A DNA stretch of 12,343 nucleotides from CAVPEW01 sp050247895. GTDB lineage: Bacteria; Actinomycetota; Acidimicrobiia; Acidimicrobiales; VFJN01. The DNA is taken from contig JBFWTJ010000101.1 of assembly GCA_050247895.1 (NCBI GenBank), positions 1-12,343 of the forward strand, in the 5' to 3' direction. The notes under the pieces were generated by a model that saw only the letters and a program-made list of their open reading frames with translations, had not been told where the DNA came from and did no database searches. This document shows positions 6,355 to 12,343 of this stretch, in pieces (position 1 is the first letter of the stretch; each line of letters begins with the position of its first letter). The translations under genes were made by a program, and so were the position numbers.

Positions 6355-7851
6355 TCAGGTGGTCGCGAGGCGCCCGGACCGGACCAGCGCGCGGAGGTCG
6401 GGCTTGCGGACCTTGCCCAGCGGTCCGCGGGGCAGGTCCTCGCCGGCGACGAAGTCGATCCGGGCCGGGGCCTTGACCGGACCGAGCCGCTCCCGGGCGT
6501 AGGCCGCCAGCGCGGCGCGGTCGGGCGACGCACCGGTGGCCGGCACCACGTAGGCCACCGGGATCTCGCCCAGCCGCTCGTCGGGCAGACCCACCACGAT
6601 GGCCTCGGCCACCTCGGGGTGGGCCATGAGCATCCGCTCGACCTCGACCGGTGCGATGTTGAACCCTCCCCGGATGATCAGGTCCTTGACCCGGTCGACC
6701 ACGTACACCTCGCCGTCCTCGTCGAAGTGGGCCAGGTCGCCGGTGCGGAACCACCCGTCGACCAAGGCCTCCGCCGTGGCCTCGGGGTTCCTCCAGTACT
6801 CCAGGCAGGCCCGCTCGGCCCCCACCCACAGCTCGCCGTCGGCCCCGGTGGGCAGCTCCTCGCCCGTCTCGGGGTCGCGGACCGACAGGCGGGCACCGGG
6901 GGCCGGGAGGCCGCACGACGACGGGCGCAGCGGCCGGCCCGGGCGCTGCACTGCCACGTTGCCCGACGTCTCGGTCGACCCGTAGATGTTCGCCGACGGC
7001 CAGCCCAGGCGCCCGGCCCGCTCCTGGAGGGCCGGCGGCAGCGGTGCGCCGCCGATCGGCCCGCACCGCAGGGTGTCGAACCGCACGCCGGTGCGCTCGG
7101 CCGCCTCGACCAGGTCGTAGAGCGCGGTCGGCACCGCGATCATGAACGCGATGCCCCGCTCCACGACCGCGTCGAGCACCGCCGGGACGTCCAGGCGGTC
7201 GAAGAGCAGGCACGAGCTCCCGAGCAGCATCGACACCAGCGGGGTGCAGGCGAACGCCGGCAGCTGGAAGTTGGGCAGGAACGTCGCCGTCGGGTCACCC
7301 GGGCGCAGGCCCAGGGCCTCGATCGTCCCCTGGGCCACGGCGAGCGGGACGGCGTGGCGGTGCACCGCGCCCTTGGGCATCGGGCCCGTCGTCCCCGACG
7401 TGTAGGCGATCGCGACCAGGTCGTCGGGCGAGCGGGGCACCACGGCCAGCTCGTCGCCGCCGGGCACGGCGACCTCGTCGAGGACGACCACCGGCCGGCC
7501 CGCGGCCGCAGCGGTGGCCCGTTCGAGGTGCGCCGCCTCGGCCACGACCACGTCCGGGTCGAGGTGCTCGACGATGGCCGCCGTCTCGGGACCGCCGAGC
7601 AACAGGTTGACGGTGGTGAGCACCGAGCCGTGCCCCACGATCCCCAGCCACCCGGCGAAGTACTCCAGGTGGTTGGCCCCGAACAGCGCCACCCGGTCGC
7701 CGGGTCCCACGCCCCGGCCGGCCAACGCCCGGGACACGCCCCCGGCCGCCTCGGCCAGCTCCCCGTAGGTCCACCGCCGGCCCGAGGCCGCCTCCACGAA
7801 CGCCTCGCCGTCGCGCGATCCGGCCGCCAGCGCGGCCGCTGCGATGTTCAT
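6355..7851 (-). CDS. Acyl-CoA synthetase / AMP-dependent ligase (FadD/CaiC-like), complete
   Basis: A 498-residue ANL-family ligase, full length for the family. Motifs in order: P-loop TSGTTGPMPKG (151-161), YGSTE (290-294), WFRTGD with Asp372, the hinge DRVKD (386-390), GGFNIAPVEVE (395-405), and the C-terminal Lys480 in GPLGKVRK that positions the adenylate. The P-loop has one more residue than the usual TSGTTGxPKG. The ATG at 7851 has GGAGG 7 nt upstream (reverse complement of 7859-7863) and the N-terminus MNIAAAALAAG; in-frame codons back to 7935 encode only Arg/Gly-rich non-homologous sequence. The carboxylate substrate is unknown. It is not a copy of the ligase at the left edge, since the motif-flanking sequences differ widely. 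Confidence 0.94.
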   Translation of the reverse strand: MNIAAAALAAGSRDGEAFVEAASGRRWTYGELAEAAGGVSRALAGRGVGPGDRVALFGANHLEYFAGWLGIVGHGSVLTTVNLLLGGPETAAIVEHLDPDVVVAEAAHLERATAAAAGRPVVVLDEVAVPGGDELAVVPRSPDDLVAIAYTSGTTGPMPKGAVHRHAVPLAVAQGTIEALGLRPGDPTATFLPNFQLPAFACTPLVSMLLGSSCLLFDRLDVPAVLDAVVERGIAFMIAVPTALYDLVEAAERTGVRFDTLRCGPIGGAPLPPALQERAGRLGWPSANIYGSTETSGNVAVQRPGRPLRPSSCGLPAPGARLSVRDPETGEELPTGADGELWVGAERACLEYWRNPEATAEALVDGWFRTGDLAHFDEDGEVYVVDRVKDLIIRGGFNIAPVEVERMLMAHPEVAEAIVVGLPDERLGEIPVAYVVPATGASPDRAALAAYARERLGPVKAPARIDFVAGEDLPRGPLGKVRKPDLRALVRSGRLATT

Positions 7852-7928
7852 CCCGTCCCCTCCCCCGGTGCCCCTCCGGGCCCCGGCACGACACCTTCGG
7901 AGGACCGTACCGCCCGGTCGGCGATCGC

Positions 7929-7946
7929 CCGGCACGGCCGTGCCGG
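7929..7946. repeat. 18-bp perfect palindrome upstream of the - strand acyl-CoA ligase
   Basis: CCGGCACGGCCGTGCCGG is a perfect inverted repeat with no spacer, 78-95 bp before the ligase ATG. The length and position would suit an operator for a dimeric regulator such as a TetR- or GntR-family protein, families that often control acyl-CoA ligases. No regulator gene lies in the window, and GC-rich DNA forms such repeats readily, so the function is a guess. Confidence 0.45.
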
Positions 7947-8027
7947 CCAGCGATCCACGGTGTTGGGGTTCTCCTCGATGGGGGTGGCGATCAGCGCGAT
8001 CGAGGCCTTCCTCGTCGTAGTGCCCCC

Positions 8028-8234
8028 GGCGCCGTGGTCGTCCCCGCCGACGCCGCCGACCGCCCCGACCCCGAGGAGCTCGCCACCCACTGCCGGACCC
8101 ACCTGGCCGGCTACAAGGTGCCCAAGGGCTGGACCTTCGCCGACGACCTGCCCCGCAACGCCACCGGGAAGGTGCTCAAGGGGCCGCTGCGCGCCGCGGC
8201 CGGCGAGGCCGCCCCCGGGATGCCCCCGCGCTAG
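8028..8234 (+). pseudogene. C-terminal remnant of a third acyl-CoA ligase
   Basis: The + strand reads GAVVVPADAADRPDPEEL, then THLAGYKVPKGWTFADDLP and RNATGKVLKGPLR before TAG 8232-8234. This is the tail of an AMP-binding enzyme C-terminal domain (AMP-binding_C), including the GKVLK lysine. Nothing upstream in any + frame shows the P-loop, YGxTE or TGD motifs, and the whole catalytic core is missing, so this is a decayed or deleted gene. The left edge is approximate: homology fades before about 8028. It matches neither ligase in this window closely, so it is not a local duplicate. Its stop overlaps that of the converging HD-GYP gene within CTAG (8231-8234). Confidence 0.72.
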
Positions 8235-10657
8235 GCGGGCACGGCGGCCGCCAGCGCGGCGACGTCGGGCACGTCGCACTGCTCGGGCCGGAGGTGCTCC
8301 TGGGCGTAGCGCTCGACCACCCCGCTGCGCAGGAACAGGTCGAACAGGTCGGCGTCGACGTGGCCCTCGTCCCGCATGGCCGACATGATCCGCAGTGACT
8401 CCGACAGCGTCTTGGCCGGCTTGTAGGGGCGGTCCGCCGCGGTGAGGGCCTCGAAGACGTCGGCGATGGCCACGATGCGCGCCCCCACCGACATCTCCCC
8501 GCCGGTCAGCCCCCGCGGGTAGCCCGTCCCCGCGATCGTCTCGTGGTGGCAGCCGGCGATCTCGGGGACGCGCCGGAGCGTCTCGGGGAACGGCAGGCGC
8601 CCGAGCATGTTGATCGTCTGGATGACGTGGTCGTTGATCTTGAACCGCTCCTCGTCGGTCAGGGTCCCCCGCGAAATGCCCAGGTTGGTGACCTCGCCCC
8701 GGTGGTACTCGAGCTCGGGCACGGCCACGGTGTAGCCGTAGGGGTTGTCGCCCCAGGGCCGGCCGCCGTCGTGGCGGGGCACCCGGTGCCAGGGCTTGTC
8801 GGCCAGCAACGGCTCGGTGGCCGGGAGCGGCTCGGGGGGCGTCCCCTCCCGGAGGCGCACCTCCTCCTGGGACAGGCCCAACCGGTCGTCGAAGTGCCGC
8901 TGCCACGTCCGGGCACCGATCCGGGCGATCCGGGCCCGGGCCTCGTCGGTCATCAGCTCGCCGCCGATGTTGGACTCGGCCACGAAGGCGAACTCGGCCA
9001 CCAGCTCGTCCCGGACCGCCTCGAAGCGGGCTTCGGCGGTCGCGGCGGGCTCCCCGGCCAACCGCGCCTCCAGCGCGGCGATCCGGGCGTCGCGCAGGAG
9101 GACCTCGAAGCGCGTGCGGACCTCGTGGATGCGGTTGTGGATCGTCTCCAGCTTCGTCGCCTTGTCGACCACGTACTCCGGCGTGGTGACCTTCCCGCAG
9201 TCGTGCAGCCAGGCTGCGATCCGGAACTCGTAGCGCTCGTCGTCGGTCATGGCGAAGGCGTCGAACGGCGGGGCCTCGCTCTCGCAGGCCGCGTCGGCCA
9301 GCGAGAGCGCGATCTGGGGCACGCGGGTGCAGTGGCCCGCGGTGTACGGCGACTTGGCGTCGATGGCCCCCGCGATCAGCTCGATGATCGCCTCGATCAA
9401 CCGCCGCTGGCCCTCGATGTGGGCCTGGAGGGCGTCGGTCATACACGAGAAGCTCCGACCGAGCGAGTCGATCTCGGTGATGAAGGACGGCTCCCAGTCG
9501 CGTCCCTCGAACTCGAACCGGGCGACTCGGTCCGCCTCGTGGGTGAGGTGCCGCACCGGCCGGCTGATGGCCCGCGACACCAGCCAGATGGCGAACAGGC
9601 CGACACCGAAGACCAGCGGGAGGAGCAGGCCGACCTGGCGGGCCGCGTCGCGCAGGAACCCGGTGAAGTCCGAGCGCGGGGCGGTGATGCCGACGTGGAT
9701 GGTCCGCCCCGAAGGCGCCTCCCAGCTCGACACCCGGTCCAGCACCCCGCCGCCCAGCGACGAGCCGGCCGGGTCGGACGCGGCCAGGGCGGCGAGCCGG
9801 TCCAGGTCCGCCGATCCCGACCCGCCGACCGGGCCCAGGGGCAGCGAGGACCCGTCGGGCAGGTGCGACGCCCAGATCTGGGCCGAGTCGTCGAACAGGA
9901 ACACGGCCCCGTGGGCCGACACGTTCCAGCCCGACAGGAAGTGCCCCAGCGCGGTCAGCGTCAGGTCGGCGCCGAACACGCCCGACCCGTCGGCGCTGGC
10001 CCGGGCCAGGGTCACGCCGGGTTCACCGGTCGAGTCGAAGACGTAGGGCGCGGTCAGGAAGACGTCACCGCTGGCCGCCGCGCCCTGGTACCAGGGCCGG
10101 GCCCGGGGGTCGTACTCGCCGGCCCGGTCCTCGACGGCGACCTCGCGCCGGGCCCCGTCGAGGAACCGCCAGCGGTCGACGCGCCGGCCGTCGACCTCGA
10201 ACACCTCCCGCAGGGCGCTCAGGGCGCCGGCCGGCGCGCCGAACCGGGCCCGCAGGGCGTCGTCGTCGCCGATCCGCACCAGTTGCACGAACGCGCCGCC
10301 CGCGGTTCCGTAGTAGACGGAGTAGAGGTCCTCCTCCGCGCCGAGCAGGCCGTCGAGGAAGCGGACCAGGTCCGGCGTCGCCCCCGTGGCCAGGTCGCCC
10401 GCACCGCTGGCAACCGACGACTGGTCCGCGCCCAGGCCGACCATCTCGGCCGCACCGGTGACCAGGGAGTTGAGGCGCTGCTCGACGGTGGACGCCGTGA
10501 GCTCGAAGGTCCGGGCTGCCTCCCGGTCGGCGGCGCGCTGGCCCACCACGTACACGGCGGCCAGGATCGCACCGGCGATGGCGATCGCCAGGCAGGCGGT
10601 GAAGGTGACGAGCGTGATCCGGAAGGACACGCGGAACCGGCGTGGGGCCTGTGCCAT
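8231..10657 (-). CDS. Membrane Cache-HAMP-HD-GYP protein, probable cyclic-di-GMP phosphodiesterase
   Basis: 808 residues. Membrane helix 1 spans about 13-38. An extracellular sensor (about 40-335) carries double-Cache hallmarks: YDPRARPWYQ (182-191) and a TAPYVFDSTG segment (202-211). Helix 2 spans about 341-363, followed by a HAMP-like linker (about 360-415). The output domain has the HD pair in LHDCGK (His485, Asp486) and HHE (704-706), then GTGYPRGL (710-717) and RPYK (743-746), so the HD-GYP metal and substrate motifs are intact. About 140 residues separate the HD and GYP halves (about 525-665), much longer than in minimal HD-GYP domains. HD-GYP enzymes hydrolyse cyclic-di-GMP; a small extracellular ligand would act as input (inference). 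ATG 10657 was chosen because helix 1 follows directly. No Shine-Dalgarno is visible, and in-frame GTG 10663 is an alternative. Confidence 0.92.
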   Translation of the reverse strand: MAQAPRRFRVSFRITLVTFTACLAIAIAGAILAAVYVVGQRAADREAARTFELTASTVEQRLNSLVTGAAEMVGLGADQSSVASGAGDLATGATPDLVRFLDGLLGAEEDLYSVYYGTAGGAFVQLVRIGDDDALRARFGAPAGALSALREVFEVDGRRVDRWRFLDGARREVAVEDRAGEYDPRARPWYQGAAASGDVFLTAPYVFDSTGEPGVTLARASADGSGVFGADLTLTALGHFLSGWNVSAHGAVFLFDDSAQIWASHLPDGSSLPLGPVGGSGSADLDRLAALAASDPAGSSLGGGVLDRVSSWEAPSGRTIHVGITAPRSDFTGFLRDAARQVGLLLPLVFGVGLFAIWLVSRAISRPVRHLTHEADRVARFEFEGRDWEPSFITEIDSLGRSFSCMTDALQAHIEGQRRLIEAIIELIAGAIDAKSPYTAGHCTRVPQIALSLADAACESEAPPFDAFAMTDDERYEFRIAAWLHDCGKVTTPEYVVDKATKLETIHNRIHEVRTRFEVLLRDARIAALEARLAGEPAATAEARFEAVRDELVAEFAFVAESNIGGELMTDEARARIARIGARTWQRHFDDRLGLSQEEVRLREGTPPEPLPATEPLLADKPWHRVPRHDGGRPWGDNPYGYTVAVPELEYHRGEVTNLGISRGTLTDEERFKINDHVIQTINMLGRLPFPETLRRVPEIAGCHHETIAGTGYPRGLTGGEMSVGARIVAIADVFEALTAADRPYKPAKTLSESLRIMSAMRDEGHVDADLFDLFLRSGVVERYAQEHLRPEQCDVPDVAALAAAVPA

Positions 10658-10688
10658 GCCCACAGCATGGCGCCGCGCCGGGTCGCGG

Positions 10689-10734
10689 CGAGGCCCCACC
10701 GGTCCCCGGGGCGACCCGGGCCGGTGGGGCCTCG
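10689..10734 (-). terminator. Hairpin immediately after the multicopper oxidase stop
   Basis: A 14-bp perfect stem (10689-10702 with 10721-10734, arms CGAGGCCCCACCGG and its complement) extends by a G:T wobble and two further G:C pairs. It begins 2 nt after the oxidase stop codon. There is no T-run. It should terminate or attenuate transcription from the oxidase into the HD-GYP gene, whose start is only 31 nt beyond. Confidence 0.72.
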
Positions 10735-10736
10735 GC

Positions 10737-12161
10737 TCACTGGACGACCACCGCGGTGACCATCCCGAACATCCCCTCCTCGTTCTCGACGTGGGGGAGG
10801 ATGTGGCAGTGCCAGACCCAGGTGCCGGGCTTGTCCAGGTGGACCAGCACCGAGTACCGCTCGCCCGGGGCGACGTTGACCACGTCGGCCGTGTAGGGCG
10901 AGTCGAGCGGGTAGCCGTCCTTGGCCACCACGATCTGGTCGAACCGGTGGAGGTGCATCGGATGGATCTGGGTGCCCTCGTTGAAGTAGTGGAACAGGAC
11001 CCACTCGCCGTTCTGGGCCACGATCGGCGCGGTGGCCGGGAAGCTCTTGCCGTTGAGGCTGTAGCCGATCACCCCGGCATCGTTGACCACCATCGGGAAC
11101 TCCTGGGAGATGGTCACGTCGGCGGGGATCGCCTTCGCACCGACCTGGCCACCCCGGGGGATGGGGACCTGGCCCACGAAGACCGTGCCGAACATCCCGT
11201 TGGGCAGGCCGATCTGGGAGTGGAAGTGCGGGTGGTACATGGCCACCGAGACACGGTCGGCCACGTACTCGTAGGTGAAGGTCTCACCCGGCTCGATGAC
11301 CGGCTGGGTCAGCGGGGCCACCCCGTCGAAGCGGTTCTCCATGTTGAGGCCGTGCAGGTGCAGGTCGGTCCCGATGGGCAGGTCGTTGCGCAGGCGGAAG
11401 TGGGCCTTGTCGCCGACCTCGAGGTGGATCGAGGGGGCAGGCACGATGCCGTTGTAGGTCCAGGCGTCGACGACCTCGCCGGGGGCCTTCTCCCACTTCG
11501 TGATGGCCGCGACCAGGTCGAAGACCTTGGTCCCGTCGGCCAGGACCTCGGTCGGCTCCAGGACGGCGTTGCCCACGCCCTCCGTCTCGGCCGGGAACGC
11601 CGTCATCGACGCCGTCATCGCCTCGGTCATCGCCGCGTAGTCCATGTCGCCGTGGGCCGAGTGGTCGCCCGCCGCGCTGTCGCCCGAGCTGGCGCCCGAC
11701 GGGCCGGCCGTGACGGTCAGGGCGGCCTCCATCCCCGACTCGCGGTGGCCCGGGATCGTGCAGTACATCGTGTAGCTCCCCGGGGCCAGGCCGCCCAGCG
11801 AGAGGTGCTCGCTCTCGGTCGCCCCCAGGTCCTTGGACTTCACGTCGGCCCCCTCCACGGCCAGGTTGTGGGCGATCGAGCCGTCGTTGGTGACGTGCAG
11901 CGAACCACCGGTGGCGACGGTGGCCGGCGAGATGGCGAACTCGCTGAGCGAGACCGGGATGGTCTCGGCCTGGGTCGAACCCCCCGACCCCGCCTCCTCG
12001 CTCTCGTCGAGCGCCCTCATGGCGAAGGCCACCCCGACCACCGCGACCAGCACGGCGAGCAGGGCTACGGCCACCGAGACGACGAAGAGGCCGTCCCGCC
12101 GGGACGGCTCGGGCTCCTCGTCGACCTCGACCAGGTCGGGATCGGGCAGGACGTCGGTCAT
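10737..12161 (-). CDS. Membrane-anchored three-cupredoxin multicopper oxidase
   Basis: 474 residues. An acidic cytoplasmic N-terminus and a single membrane helix (about 24-49) anchor the protein with its bulk outside. Domain 1 (about 66-152) is a plastocyanin-like cupredoxin with a type-1 copper set: His98 (AHNL), Cys134, His139 and Met144 in the YCTIPGHRESGM segment. A His/Met-rich linker (166-187) follows. The last two domains (about 212-474) form a two-domain multicopper oxidase: HLHG (268-271), HPHFH (310-314), HPMHLH (400-405) and WHCHILPHVENEEGM (450-464), which supply the trinuclear cluster and a second type-1 site. The family oxidises metal ions or phenolics with O2; the substrate is unknown. 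ATG 12161 has GGAGGAG (12172-12166) 4 nt upstream; an in-frame extension to 12233 lacks homology. Confidence 0.93.
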   Translation of the reverse strand: MTDVLPDPDLVEVDEEPEPSRRDGLFVVSVAVALLAVLVAVVGVAFAMRALDESEEAGSGGSTQAETIPVSLSEFAISPATVATGGSLHVTNDGSIAHNLAVEGADVKSKDLGATESEHLSLGGLAPGSYTMYCTIPGHRESGMEAALTVTAGPSGASSGDSAAGDHSAHGDMDYAAMTEAMTASMTAFPAETEGVGNAVLEPTEVLADGTKVFDLVAAITKWEKAPGEVVDAWTYNGIVPAPSIHLEVGDKAHFRLRNDLPIGTDLHLHGLNMENRFDGVAPLTQPVIEPGETFTYEYVADRVSVAMYHPHFHSQIGLPNGMFGTVFVGQVPIPRGGQVGAKAIPADVTISQEFPMVVNDAGVIGYSLNGKSFPATAPIVAQNGEWVLFHYFNEGTQIHPMHLHRFDQIVVAKDGYPLDSPYTADVVNVAPGERYSVLVHLDKPGTWVWHCHILPHVENEEGMFGMVTAVVVQ

Positions 12162-12185
12162 CGCGCTCCTCCGTGGGGGTGGTGT

Positions 12186-12199
12186 TGCTCCCGGGAGCA
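12186..12199. repeat. 14-bp perfect palindrome in the multicopper oxidase leader
   Basis: TGCTCCCGGGAGCA is a spacer-free inverted repeat 25-38 nt before the oxidase ATG, just upstream of its ribosome-binding site. It could be an operator or a short RNA hairpin affecting translation. No known copper-regulator consensus is recognised. Confidence 0.4.
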
Positions 12200-12205
12200 T
12201 CCGTG

Positions 12206-12285
12206 GGGACCGGTCCCGACCTGTAGGGCCCAAGGTCCCGAACTCGGCACCCGACGGTCCCGGCGGATCTCGGCCCGAGGTCCGA
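12206..12285. promoter_or_regulatory. Helically phased GGTCCCG repeats upstream of the multicopper oxidase
   Basis: GGTCCCG occurs at 12212, 12234 and 12256, exactly 22 bp apart (about two helical turns). An imperfect copy, GGTCCGA, lies at 12279, 23 bp further on. The first copy is half of a 12-bp palindrome, GGGACCGGTCCC (12206-12217). The array covers 45-124 bp upstream of the oxidase ATG, a sensible place for regulator binding sites. No clear -10/-35 pair was found nearby, and the last 58 bases of the window show nothing else supportable. Confidence 0.4.
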
Positions 12286-12343
12286 CCCGGTCACCCTCCC
12301 GCAGGGGCGCTCAACGGCCGACGTAGCGGGGACGGGTCCGGGT

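Noticed and set aside
7852..7935. Upstream extension of the - strand acyl-CoA ligase
   Set aside because: The added 28 residues are Arg/Gly-rich and cover the ribosome-binding site for ATG 7851.
7870..8033. - strand stretch reading SIALIATPIEENPNTVDRW, looking briefly like a real protein end
   Set aside because: No start, stop or ribosome-binding site bounds it as a gene, no family is recognised, and it lies in an antisense shadow frame of the HD-GYP region.
6619..8388. 589-codon + strand open frame spanning the ligase and the 7852-8234 gap
   Set aside because: Antisense shadow of the ligase. Only the separate frame ending at 8234 shows recognisable homology.
8543..10759. 738-codon + strand open frame opposite the HD-GYP gene
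   Set aside because: Shadow composition only; the - strand carries a full set of Cache and HD-GYP motifs.
10386..12326. 646-codon + strand open frame opposite the multicopper oxidase
   Set aside because: Antisense shadow with repetitive Val/Gly/Arg/His content; all copper motifs are on the - strand.
1..12343. CRISPR arrays, tRNA or rRNA genes, insertion-sequence ends
   Set aside because: No regular repeat-spacer pattern, cloverleaf, rRNA-like stretch or transposase coding sequence was seen on either strand by eye.

Overview
This window is very GC-rich DNA (by eye about 70%), with strong G/C bias at third codon positions, GTG and TTG starts, 4-17 nt gene overlaps and an acid/Gly-rich lipoprotein leader. 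It looks like a high-GC actinobacterium. A member of the Acidimicrobiia would fit the mix of Liv-type transporters, acyl-CoA ligases, MaoC dehydratases and a Cache/HD-GYP protein, but that placement is inference. No RNA gene, CRISPR array, insertion sequence or phage gene was seen.

The left half (1-6293, + strand) reads as one tight operon. It contains the 3' part of an acyl-CoA ligase, a lipoprotein substrate-binding protein, the two permeases (LivH/LivM type), the two ATPases (LivG/LivF type) and two hot-dog-fold dehydratase halves. Genes overlap by 8, 4, 17 and 4 nt from LivH onward. A Liv-type importer flanked by an acyl-CoA ligase and MaoC-like proteins suggests uptake of an organic acid, its activation to a CoA thioester and later (de)hydration. 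The substrate cannot be read from the sequence. The most unusual point is that the LivF ATPase runs in frame into the first dehydratase half. A well-placed alternative ribosome-binding site and ATG lie at the junction, and the sequence suggests that one lost nucleotide fused two ancestral genes.

A strong GC-rich hairpin at 6305-6346 separates this operon from convergent genes on the - strand. Reading leftward, these are a membrane-anchored, three-cupredoxin multicopper oxidase (12161-10737), a membrane Cache-HAMP-HD-GYP protein likely to degrade cyclic-di-GMP (10657-8231), and a complete acyl-CoA ligase (7851-6355). Between the last two lies a short + strand remnant of yet another acyl-CoA ligase (C-terminal end only, about 8028-8234). 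Its stop codon interlocks with that of the HD-GYP gene in one CTAG.

Three non-coding stretches carry structure: an 18-bp perfect palindrome upstream of the - strand ligase (7929-7946), a 14-bp-stem hairpin directly after the oxidase stop codon (10689-10734), and the region upstream of the oxidase. The last holds two palindromes and three GGTCCCG copies spaced exactly 22 bp apart, with a fourth imperfect copy 23 bp further on.
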